DNA from: Euonymus europaeus
Taxonomy: Eukaryota; Streptophyta; Magnoliopsida; Celastrales; Celastraceae
Reading direction: 5' to 3'
NCBI GenBank assembly: GCA_963580455.1
Contig: OY756967.1
Location: 16,290,022 to 16,354,021, forward strand
DNA: 64,000 nucleotides
Shown: piece after piece, positions 54,892 through 64,000 of the stretch
Layout of the letters: each line of letters begins with the position of its first letter
How positions within the stretch are numbered: position 1 is the stretch's first letter
Position numbers and translations under genes: made by a program
Notes under the pieces: model-generated
What the model saw: only the letters and a program-made list of their open reading frames with translations
Told to the model about the DNA's origin: nothing
Databases searched by the model: none

Positions 54892-56340
54892 ATGGATACT
54901 AATCGTGATGGCAATAAGACTCCATACTTTAATGCTAATATTATGCTTATTGGAAGGTTAGAATGTGGATTTATATGATTTACATTGATGAGCGTGTTTG
55001 GCAGCCTCCTACAACTGAGAATGAAGAAAATAATATTGTTATTAAATCTTTAGAGTCATGGACTACAGCAGAGCGTGATAGTACTAGCCAGAACAACCGT
55101 GCACTCAATGTCATTTTTATGGGTGTGTGTATTGAAGAGTTCAAAAGAATTATAAATTGTGAGATTGCGAAAGAAGCTTGGGATATTCTAAAAATGACAC
55201 ATTACGCACATCAACTGTGAAGATTTCAAAACTGTAGAAGTTAACCGCTACGTTTGAGAAGCGACGGATGGAAGAAGATGAGACCTTTGATCACTTTTAT
55301 GTCAAGATGAACGATATTGTTAATTCCATGTTTGCGCTTGGAGAGAAATTGTCATCTTCCAAGATAGTTCAAAAAATTTTGCGTTCAATGCTTGACCGAT
55401 TTGAAGCAAAGGTTGCAGCCATTGAAGAAAATAAGGATGTTGACATACTCAAGGTAGAGGAACTTGGAGGTTCTTTATAAACATATGAGGGCAGTTTTTG
55501 TGTTCCTAAAAAGCTTAAAGGTGTACCTTTAAAATCTAGCCCAGAGGACTAGAATGATAACATAGAGGGATTAGTCTTATTGGCCAGAAATTTCAAAGAT
55601 TATATGGAGTTCCAAAAAGGGAAGAATTCTTTTCAAGACAAGTCAAGTGTTAGATCTAAAGGTGAGATGAAAGTTAAGCAATCACAAGCAAGGCTTCAGT
55701 GTTATGAGTGTCAAGGGGTCAGACATAAGTCACATGAGTATGCAAATAAAAAGAATAAAAATATGTCCATGAAGGCTATGTTGTGTGATAGTGAAAGTGA
55801 ACAAGAGATAAACAAGTCTGATTTGGGCTTAGATACTGATGAGGATTCTATCGAAGACCTAGACGAGGACACTACAGACCTTCAAGATGCATACAATCAG
55901 CTAGTGTTAGCAGTTGAAAAAAGTCAACAATCTAGACTCCAACTGCAAACCAAGTTGCAAGAGAGGATGGTTCGAGAAACCGAATTGATCACAAGTCTTG
56001 AGGAGATGCAAAAGAATCGCAATAATGATCAAACAGAAATTCAACAATTACAAGGTACAATTTCCAACTTGCAAAGTGAATTGTCCAAATATTCTATGTT
56101 TACAACATTGCAGGTAGAAACTAGTAACTTGGATAACATGCTTGGTACGTTGAGACAAGCTAAAATTAGGGATGGAATTGGATATACTGGTGATTCTCAA
56201 CAAGCTGATAAAGATTTCAAACCTTTTGTGCGAGGGAAAAATCTTGAAGATGAAGAATTAGGCATTTGCTCCAAATTGGTAAACAAAGGTAAATCTCTTG
56301 TTGTTTCACCATCTCAGCCTCTACATGAATCTAAAGTTTA
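54892..56340 (+). pseudogene. Copia F1 gag with coiled coil
   Basis: ATG at 54892 (MDTNRDGNKTP). It continues in shifted frames with WTTAERDSTSQNNRALNVIF and CEIAKEAWDILKMTHYA, then MEEDETFDHFYVKMNDIVNS, KILRSMLDRFEAKVAAIEEN and a 253-residue frame. In the latter the zinc knuckle is CYECQGVRHKSHEYANKK, with the last Cys changed to Tyr. A long Glu/Gln-rich coiled coil follows (about residues 100-170 of that frame: LQTKLQERMVRETELITSLE). Gag assembles the particle. A stop at 56338-56340 cuts it from pol. Confidence 0.85.
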
Positions 56341-56344
56341 GATT

Positions 56345-57600
56345 GTGTCACCAGATTCTCATGTAGCATACATGCAGCATGCATCTACTAGAATACGTAG
56401 GCTACCTAAAGGTTACATGAGACATGCATCCACCAATTCACATAGGCTACCTGTAGGTTACGTCAGACATGCATCACATAATAGAGCTACATTTGTGCTT
56501 ATTTTTCATTTGTGTGGTGTCAAAGGACGCATTAGACCTTATTGTTTGAAGTTAAAATATCGAAGTAAACATGGAAAGAAAGGTTCAAACACACATTTTA
56601 TTGCATTGTTTGACCAGTTTATGAGCTTTCTTCAATCTTGTGATAAGATAACCACTCATACTCCTATCTCAAGGTCTCCTAGAAAAGTTTGGGTTAGAAA
56701 AGGAGAAGTATCTTGTAGCATAGTTCTTGTAGCACACAATGCTCAAAGTCAAGATAAGTGGTATTTGGATAGTAGATGTTCTAGACATATGAGTGGGGAT
56801 AAATTATTATTGTCAAAGATTAAATCTTTTAATGGAGGTATTGTAACCTTTGGGGATGGAAGTAAAGTACAAATCAAAGGTAAAGGTACGGTATATGGTC
56901 TAGGGATGACAAATTTGAAAAATGTGTTGTATGCTGATGGGCTAAAAGCTAATCTTGTGAGCATAAGTGAATTGTGTAATGCTGGCTACACTGTCAATTT
57001 TTCAAAACAAAAATGTGATGTGTTGGACTCTAAGGGTTTGCTTGTATTGAGAGCAGGAAGAATAGATGACAATTGCTATGGAGTTACACGAACTGATCAT
57101 TTTACTTGTCAATCATCTGTTGTTGATAATTTTGATTTATGACACCAGCGTTTGGGTTACATAAATCAACATGATTTATTTCAATTGGTGAAAACTAACA
57201 GTGTTGTAGGTATTCCAAAGATCATCACAGGCTCAAAGAGGATGTGTGGTCCTTGCCAACAAGGTAAGCAAACTCAATTACCTCACATAGAGGTAAATTC
57301 TCTTACTACAAGTCGACCACTTTAGCTTATTCATATGATCTTTTGGGTCCAACTCAAGTTGATTGAGAACACTGGAAGTAAGAGGTATATTCAAGTTGTG
57401 ATTGATGATTTCTCTAGGTACTCAAGGGTATGTTTTTTGCGTGAGAAATCTGAAGCTTTTAAATCTTTCAAATCATTGTATCTTAGAATTTTGAATGAGA
57501 AAGATATTAACCATGATTTTTTTGCAGTGAATCCAGACAGATCATGGAACGGAGTTTCAAAACAAGATGTTTGCATCTTTTTGTGCAGAAAATGGGATTT
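56345..57600 (+). pseudogene. Copia F1 protease and pre-integrase region, with short repeats
   Basis: The frame opens with about 50-bp repeats giving YMQHAST, YMRHAST and YVRHASH (DNA phrase CATGCATC...AGGCTACCT). Next come GKKGSNTHFIALFDQFMSFL, WYLDSRCSRHMSGDKLLL (protease, where Gly of DSG is Arg), KGKGTVYGLGMTNLKNVLYA, LKANLVSISELCNAGYTVNF, and after a stop at 57140 HQRLGYINQHDLFQL and CGPCQQGKQTQL of the integrase zinc-binding domain. Stops and one shift at about 57525-57560 interrupt it. Confidence 0.85.
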
Positions 57601-58037
57601 TTCATAAATTCTCAGCTCTAAAAACTCTTCAACAAAATGGAGTTGTTGAAAGGAGGAACCAAGTGTTGCAAGAGATGACTCGTGTTATGGTACATGGGAA
57701 GGACATTCCTACAAAGTTTTGGGCTGAAGCGATCAACACGGCATGTCACATTGTGAATAGGGTGTACATTCGTCCAGGTACTAAGGTGACTCATTATGAT
57801 GTATGGAAACATAAGACACCTACTTTTAAATATTTTCGAGTATTTGGAAGTAAGTGTTATATTTTGAAGGATAGAAAGCACTTGGGTAAGTTTGATTCAC
57901 AGAGTGATGAAGGAATCTTTTTAAGCTATTCAATTAATAGTCGTGCATATATAGTGTTCAATAAAAATACTTCTACTGTGATGGAATCTACTAATGTGAT
58001 TATTGATGATCATGAAGTACCGAGTGAAGTTGTGTAG
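57320..58037 (+). pseudogene. Copia F1 integrase
   Basis: RYIQVVIDDFSRYSRVCFLR (the core; the residue after VxDDFSR is not typical WVYFL), a shifted SDHGTEFQ-like stretch near 57535-57560, then an uninterrupted 156-residue frame: FHKFSALKTLQQNGVVERRN (catalytic Glu present), FWAEAINTACHIVNRVYIRP, YFRVFGSKCYILKDRKHLGK and EGIFLSYSINSRAYIVFNKN. Frame changes disable it. Confidence 0.8.
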
Positions 58038-58129
58038 GAATTAGAGATAATGAACAGATCTAATGCAACCACGATGGAGGCTACATCCAGTGAACAAACT
58101 CTATCTGAGTCACATGAAGATACAGTATC

Positions 58130-58312
58130 TGAACTCATGCAGCTTACATCAGGTCCCAGTCAGGTTATATCAAAAATCATGCAGCCTACTTCAAACTCCA
58201 TACAGGTTACATCAGATTCTAACAAGTTACGTCAGAGTTCATGCAGCCTACATCAGGCTCTAGATAGGTTATATCAGAGTCCATGCAGCCTACATCAGAG
58301 TCTACAGAAATT
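58130..58312. repeat. Minisatellite in Copia F1 hinge region
   Basis: CATGCAGCYTACATCAGRYTC, then CAGGTTAYATCAGA-type units recur about four times with a period near 45 bp in the variable hinge after integrase. The words resemble CTACATG/GTAGCCTACATG phrases in the LTR (53860-53940) and the repeats at 56370-56475. Confidence 0.75.
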
Positions 58313-58804
58313 GAAAGTGCACCTGAGCTTCATCCATTTGCAAGAGTAAAACTTCATCATCCTAAGGACCAGGTAATAGGAGACATTCATGCCCTAATGA
58401 AAACTCGTCGACAATATCTCAATGAGGTAACATTTTTATGTTATGTGTCTCAAACTGAACCCAAGAATGTTCATAATGATTTACATGATGATTGTTGGAT
58501 ATTTTCCATGCATGATGAATTGAATCAATTTATTCATAATGATGTATGGGAATTAGTTTTGTGTCCTTATTATGTGAATGTCATTGGTACTAAATGGATT
58601 TTTAAAAATGAAACTGATGATAATGATTTGATTACTTGGAATAACCCACGTTTGGTAGCACAAGGGTACACTCTAGTAGACCACCATGTTCTTTCTCTTG
58701 ACTATGTTCCTACTGATTTTCAATTAGCTAATCTTTTCACTAAGCCTCTTGACAAGCAGAGATTTGAATTTCTTAGGAAATCCCTAAGTGTTGATCCTAG
58801 TTGA
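58283..58804 (+). pseudogene. Copia F1 fused RT-start / RNase H-end frame
   Basis: A 173-residue open frame. The first two thirds are the beginning of Copia RT: QFIHNDVWELVLCPYYVNVI, GTKWIFKNETDDN, NPRLVAQGYTLV. It then jumps directly to DHHVLSLDYVPTDFQLANLF, TKPLDKQRFEFLRKSLSVD, the last part of RNase H. Everything between (RT palm with YVDD, most of RNase H, about 1.8-2 kb expected) is gone by an in-frame deletion near 58685. It ends at TGA 58802-58804, after which the 3' region begins. Confidence 0.9.
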
Positions 58805-60292
58805 TTCTCTCCCACATGCATCCAGTAGCGTAGATATGTGTACCTATGCTTACTTTACGGAATTCACTTATATCATGCATAAAACACTTTTGATGATGTT
58901 CAGATCTATAAAACACTAAATCTCAAGTATATTACTTCTCCCATAACATGCATATGTGCTAGATTTGTCTCAATCTACTCTTGTGTTTGTACTTCATGGG
59001 CTTCTATGAAAGACAGTCTTTCACTAGTGTGCAAACAACCAATTACATTCTTTTATATCTAAAACTCAAATGAGTTCAAAATTGGAAAGGGCTACCTAGT
59101 CATGCATGATAAGAAAGAGAAGAAAACAAGAGTTGTGACAAGACAAAAAATATATCATGGGAAAAAGAAAAATATGTGAAAAAGATAGGAGGTATCTCAT
59201 GATTGTATCTATGTTGATGATTGATTTAGAACTTTACTATGATATGTATTTGGTGCTTAGTATGAATACCTTGATCAACACACACTCATGATCTGAATTT
59301 TCATTTGACTAAGTGCATAAGGTGTGTATAATGAAACTATGAGATAGTATTTTTACACCTTGATATTTGGCAATTAAGCTGATAAGGATGAGTCCATGAT
59401 TTCTAACTCCATATTTTGATGATTATGTGTGATATGATTGCTAAATATTTGTGTGTCTTTGATTGCATGCAACATTCATGTAGAGAAGGTCAACCCACCC
59501 AACACTGGGGCAATTTTGGGAAAATTGCGTTTGAATTTTTTTTGTTGATCAAGTGGAAATGGACCAAGCTGGAGTTGATTTTGGGAAGCTGTGTGAGCAG
59601 TTTAAAGAATTTCATGTTGTTGTCATGGAAGAGGGTCAGAGCTTTGCTGCTAATCTCTATTACGTCATCTCTCGTTCACCAAGTTTCGAGCTCAGTAACT
59701 AGACCAATGTGGAATTGTCAATATCTATCAGCAGACTTCAAAAGTAATCTCTATATGAGCTACCATCAGTGGCCTAGCTCACGGTCACTGATTGAGTCTT
59801 TACTTTTTCTTTGATGAATTTTTAGTATGGCTATTGCATGTTGCATCATTTCATTGTTCCTATATTTTCACTCTACATTCACCATGAATAAAAGTACTCT
59901 TTCAAAATTCTCATAGTCAATTTATTTCATTTTTCTATCACTTCCGAATTCCAAATCTCACACATTCCATTATTTCATTTAACAGGATTGAAATTGATGA
60001 TAACGAAGAATATGAACCTAATGAACAAGATTTTTGTGCACCTATTAAAAATGTAGAATTTGACTCTGATATGGGAAGTTGGTTTTGTCATTAATAGGTC
60101 TTATGGTCCAAGCCCTAGAAGACCTAGAACTGTCATTGTTGTCATCTATGTAGGCTTCTTGTCCTCAAGGTTTGTACCACTATTTTGTCTTCTCCAATGG
60201 CACCCAAAACCCATTCCTACAAGTCTTCCATTGCTATTGATGTCACTCTTGCTACCGCCACTCTAGTCCCCCAGGAGTATAAGGTTGTTTTC
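58805..60292 (+). other. Copia F1 post-pol region with env-position ORF start
   Basis: No complete protein. About 59570-60060 matches, in reverse complement, the segments on either side of Copia B (28816-29100 and 25240-25524). After an acidic stretch (EIDDNEEYEPNEQDFCAPIK near 59990-60050) an ATG at 60199 opens MAPKTHSYKSSIAIDVTLAT, which runs into LTR 2. In SIRE-type elements an env-like ORF occupies this place, and the homologous minus-strand element at 23-24 kb has a 'plant transposon protein' ORF there. The frame at 59416-59814 has no recognised domain. Confidence 0.5.
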
Positions 60293-61178
60293 TGTAAGGT
60301 TTTATTGTGTGACATTATGCTTGATCATTGTAATATTCTAATCTAGAATAGCTGGAATCCACATTAGGTTAGATTACATGTAGGCTAAAAGTTAAAGATC
60401 AAACAATGTTGTCGTGTAACCTTCATGTATCCTACATGAACACACAATAACAGTGATTCTAGGTAAGCTGCACGTAGCCTACATGAAAATGAGATTTTTG
60501 GAAAATCATTTTTAAGGCTGTAACGTGAGATGCTTTTTAAATTGATTTGTTAATTGATTTTATTTAATTAATTGATTTGGTTGAATTGATTGATTAGAAT
60601 AAATTAAGTTTGTTTTAGGAATGATTATCTCTCCTTTTAAAGAATGATTTTCTTCCTTGTTTTGGAGATAATCAATTCATTCTTTTAAGAAAGTCTTTCC
60701 TAATCTTTTATGGCCTTGATTCTAAGATTAAAACATAATCAATATTATGCATATCTTTTAGGTCATTATCTAAGGTTTTCTTGGTTTCTACACATGTCAT
60801 ATATATTGTCTTTGGTAACCACACAATCCTAAGTCTTTTACTCGTCTATTCTGAACCATTTCATGTCTTCTTAATCGAGTTTTTATTTTGACATAATTCA
60901 TGCATTCTTCCATTGCACTTTGAGGGAATTATTGTGTGTTCTTGGAGCTTGAAGACTTGAGTGCGACTCTGGAGCATCGTTGTGAAGGATCTACTTGTGG
61001 TTGGTGTGTCGAGTGATTCGAGCAAGGAACTAGTGTAGGTGATGTGGATCCTAACTCTAGGGACATTCTTGTAACCCGTTTGTGATAGTGGATTGCTTCA
61101 AAGGTTGGTGGTTAGATTGGGTTTTCCTCGTAAATATTGTGTGTCGCACTTTATTTACTTTTAGTATTCAATTTTTGA
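60293..61178 (+). repeat. Copia F LTR 2
   Basis: 886 bp, TGTAAGGTTTTATTG start. Aligned with LTR 1 along its length, except for the missing internal duplication and smaller deletions. It serves both as 3' LTR of F1 and 5' LTR of F2. Confidence 0.85.
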
Positions 61179-61230
61179 ACTGGTATCGAAGCATGTCACT
61201 CTACGTGTTGAGTGAAGATCCTTAGTCATA

Positions 61231-62935
61231 ACGGATACTAATCATGATGGAAACAAGACTCCATCTTTCAATGGTGAGCATTATGCCTACTGGAAGGCTA
61301 GAATGCAAATTTACATGAAATCTCCAGATGAGGGTGTTTGGCTCTCGGTAGTTCATGGATGGACTTCACCGACTACAGAGGATGAAGAAAAGAAGATTAT
61401 TCTTAAACCAACATCTTGGACTACTGCTGAGCGTGATAGTGCAAGCTGAAATCAGACACTTAATGTTATGTTCACTACTGTATGTCTTGAGAAATTTAGA
61501 CGAATTGCAAATTGTGAGACAACAAAAGAAGCATGGGATATTTTGGAAGTTACACTAGCTATGAAAATTTGTAAATTACATAAATTATCGACTTCTTTTG
61601 AGATGTTTCGGATGGAGAAAGATGAGACGTTTGATCATTTTTATGCCATGTTGAATGATATAGTGAATTCCATGTTTACACTTGGTGAACAACTATCGCC
61701 TTCCAAAATAGTTCGGAAGATTCTATGTTCCTTGCCAGATCATTTTCAAGCAAAGGTGGCTGCCATTGAAGGAAGGAAGAATGTCGATATACTCAAGGTA
61801 GAGGAACTTGTGGGTTCCTTACAAACATATGAAGCCAATTTTTGGGTTCCTTACAAACATATGAAGCCAATTTTCGGGTTCCTAAAAGGCTGAAAGGAGT
61901 TTCTTTGAAGTCTAGTCAAGAAGACTCGGATGATGACATGGAGAATTTGGTTTTATTAGCCAAGAATTTCAAAAAATATATATCAAGTTGCAAAAAGGGA
62001 AGACTAGTGTTCCCGACAAAGCTAATTTCAAATCAAAAACTGAGACAAAAGTTAAGTCATCCAAAGCTACTTTTTAATGTTATGAGTGTCACGGTTTTGG
62101 ACATATGTCGTATGAGTGTGCTAACAAAAGAAGAATAATATGTCCATGAAGGCAACATTCAGTCAGAGTGAAAGTGACAATGAAGAAGACAAATCTGATG
62201 ATGGAAATAGCAAGATGGTTGCTTTCACTAGTTTGATGCATGTGGAATTGAATTCCGAGTCTGATGATGATTTGAGCGAAGATTTGAATGATGATAATGT
62301 TGATCTTCAAGATGCTTATAATCAGCTAGTGATAGCTTTTGGAAAAAGTCAGAAGTCCAAACTACAATTACGAATCAAGCTACAAGAAAGAATGGTTCGT
62401 GAAGTTGAATTAATCACAAGGCTTGAGGATTTTCAAAAACACCGAGATCACGATCAAGCTGAAATTCAACAATTACAATGTACAATTTCTAACTTGCAAA
62501 GTGAATTGTCCAAATATTCTATGTTTACAACTTTGCAGGTAGGAACTAGTAACTTGGATAACATGCTTGGTACGTTGAGACAAGCTGAAATTAGGGATGG
62601 AATTGGATATACTGGTGATTCTCAACAAGTTGAAAAATATTTTAAACGTTTTGTGTGAGGGAAAAATCTTGAAGATGAAGAATTGGGCATTTGCTCCAAT
62701 CAGGTAAACAAAGGTAAATCTCTTGTTGTTTCACCATCTCAGCCTCTACATGAATCTAAAGTTTAGACTGTGTCACCAGATTCTCATGTAGCATACATGC
62801 AGCATGCATCTACTAGTTTACATAGGTTACCTCAAGGTTACATGAGACATGCATCCACCAGTTCACGTAGGCTACCTGTATGTTATGTCAGACATGCATC
62901 ACTTAATAGAGCTACATTTGTGCCAAGGTCTTGAA
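61231..62935 (+). pseudogene. Copia F2 gag (truncated copy)
   Basis: The start codon equivalent to the F1 ATG is ACG at 61231. The sequence otherwise tracks F1: SFNGEHYAYWKARMQIYMKS, shifted ERDSAS*NQTLNVMF, CETTKEAWDILEVTLAMKIC, MEKDETFDHFYAMLNDIVNS, VRKILCSLPDHFQAKVAAIE, then an intact zinc knuckle CYECHGFGHMSYEC (about 62074-62115) and the coiled coil (MVREVELITRLEDFQKHRDH). A 32-bp tandem duplication at 61812-61875 shifts the frame. It ends in the HAST-type repeats at about 62780-62930, where Copia E resumes. Confidence 0.85.
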
Positions 62936-64000
62936 AAACACAAGAATAAGGAAAGAAATGAACAGAACAGTTTAGAGCACGAGTAATTTTAATAACAGAC
63001 ATTAAATTGAACGAAAAATGAGGTAAACACAAAACAGAGGAGAGAGATAATGAAGAAGTAAGAGAAGAGCTACCACTCCCAAGAATAGGAACATGAGAAC
63101 CATCAGCTAATGTGACACTAGGAAAACCAAGAGAAGATTGGAATGAAGAAAGAATACCTTGATTGTTGGTCATGTGGTCGGCAGCTTCAAAGTCAATCAC
63201 CCAATTAGGGGAAGTTGAAGTAAGACAAGTAGTGGGGTTACTTTACTGAACAAGAGTGGCAGCATTGGAGGAATTCTGCGTAGCTTGGAATTGTACAAAA
63301 CGAGCATACTCATCAGTAGAAATCACAACTTGGCCATCAAAACTGGAACCCATAATAGATGGTACCACCCCACCAGGAGTAGGTAGAAGACCATCATGAA
63401 TGGCGGCATTTGCAACTCAAGGAGAAGTATTTGGCTTTCCATTCAACTTCCAACAATTTTTCTTGAGATATCCCTGCTCTTGACAATAGAAACACACTAT
63501 ATAACCACCACGTCTACCATCACGACTATCACTTTGACTAGCACGAGTACTCCTACTACGACCTCCTCAAAGACAACTAGATGGTGGTGTCCAGTCAACT
63601 AGAGCAGGTGACTCGCTAATGACTTGTCCTCCAGAAGACTCTTTACTAGAATCCTTACAAACCATACGCAAGTGGGAGAATGTCTCAGTGAGGGAGGGAA
63701 GAGCTATGTCAATAAGGAGCTGAGATCGGGGCACGTCATAATCAGAATCCAATCCAGCAAGAAAACACTGAACAATGATTTCCTCATGTTGTTTCTGCAT
63801 CTTTTTCACATCAGCTATAATAGGATACAGGTTCTTCATGTCCTCAAACATTTTTTTGAAAGTAGTGTAGTATCAACCAATGTCTGCCCCTTCTGATCAA
63901 CCCGATACAAACAAGATAACAACTTATGCACATGAGACGAGTTCTTCTTGCTGGCATACAAGGAGTCCAAATATTCTCACAATTCCTTGATAGAGTCACA
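62936..64000 (-). pseudogene. Copia E gag and protease (runs off the window)
   Basis: Minus: gag MFEDMKNLYPIIADVKKMQK, QCFLAGLDSDYDVPRSQLLI, SLTETFSHLRMVCKDSS, then a zinc knuckle CFYCQEQGYLKKNC (about 63500-63460) with His replaced by Tyr. The protease is VIDFEAADHMTNN (about 63205), where the usual DSGA is DFEA. It continues LGFPSVTLADGSHVPILGSG, SVLCLPHFSFNLMSVIKITR and SYSCVFQDLG, ending at the Copia F border. Upstream gag and the 5' LTR lie beyond the right edge. Confidence 0.8.

Larger units (their letters stand above)
53748..62935 (+). mobile_element. Copia F: SIRE-like tandem, LTR-internal-LTR-internal
   Basis: LTR 1 (53748-54842), internal region 1 (54843-60292), LTR 2 (60293-61178), internal region 2 (61179-62935, truncated). 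Both LTRs start TGTAAGGTTTT and are followed by a Met-tRNA primer site (TTGATATCAGAGC at 54844; CTGGTATCGAAGC at 61180). Gag is long with a coiled coil, as in SIRE/Maximus Copia elements. The right end lies inside gag, without an LTR, at the join with Copia E. Such tandems usually come from recombination between LTRs of related copies. Neither copy is functional. Confidence 0.85.
51215..64000 (-). mobile_element. Copia E: Ty1/copia element split by Copia F
   Basis: Minus-strand gag and protease lie at 64000-62936, running off the window edge. Integrase, RT and RNase H lie at 53747-51340. Between them sits the plus-strand Copia F tandem (53748-62935). A probable short 3' LTR is at 51215-51326. 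The join is not clean: the pre-integrase region and integrase zinc-binding domain are absent, so a deletion at the right border removed part of Copia E together with the end of Copia F. The catalytic motifs are damaged (protease DFEA, RT YVDV). Confidence 0.8.

Noticed and set aside
59416..59814. 132-residue frame in the Copia F1 3' region as a host gene
   Set aside because: The DNA is shared with the region around Copia B, where the frame is not conserved; no domain recognised.

Overview
The window looks like a piece of nuclear chromosome from a flowering plant, most likely a eudicot and plausibly a woody one. It is AT-rich and gene-poor. Its one clear host gene has plant-type introns, and almost everything else is plant LTR-retrotransposon sequence in all stages of decay. 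The species cannot be fixed from the sequence. There are no bacterial operons, CRISPR arrays or rRNA genes, and I recognised no tRNA genes by eye.

Host genes. A complete alpha-expansin gene lies at 15219-16150 (+): three exons, 252 residues, a TATA box at 15028, and probably one more intron in the 5' leader. A RING-H2 E3-ligase-like piece at 1559-1995 (+), with eroded downstream sequence, is probably a pseudogene. A short promoter/leader/first-exon-like stretch near 46.7 kb may be another gene scrap.

Layout. 0-6.7 kb: LTR-like non-coding repeats, the RING fragment and a telomere-motif tandem repeat. 6.7-11.4 kb: minus-strand Athila/Tat-like Ty3/gypsy wreck, split by a 1,190-bp insertion with a perfect 5-bp target duplication. 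11.4-15 kb: spacer with an inverted-repeat element. 15-16.5 kb: expansin. 17.6-22.1 kb: minus-strand Copia A carrying a PIF/Harbinger-type MITE. 22.7-30.5 kb: 3' part of a SIRE-like element with a 'plant transposon protein'-like ORF, itself holding Copia B (LTRs, PBS, PPT and target duplication all visible). 30.9-32.8 kb: broken plus-strand ORF resembling plant pararetrovirus/movement-protein polyproteins. 36.0-41.7 kb: Copia C, full length with target duplication, inside a gypsy-like relic. 44.0-44.5 kb: gypsy integrase tail. 47.0-49.6 kb: Copia D. 49.6-50.6 kb: tandem array of a TRIM-like LTR/PBS unit with a 131-bp period. 51.2-64 kb: minus-strand Copia E, split by a plus-strand SIRE-like LTR-internal-LTR-internal tandem (Copia F1/F2).

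How it fits together. The region is a nested retrotransposon landscape around one expansin. Insertion order can be read from interrupted frames and target duplications: gypsy then the 9.08-10.27 kb element; Copia A then the MITE; SIRE-like then Copia B; Copia E then Copia F. No element appears autonomous: each has stops, frameshifts, internal deletions or lost catalytic residues. I see no clear new cellular system. The most distinctive items are the TRIM array, the movement-protein-like relic, the env-position ORF shared by two SIRE-like copies, and an internal related empty site that verifies one insertion.
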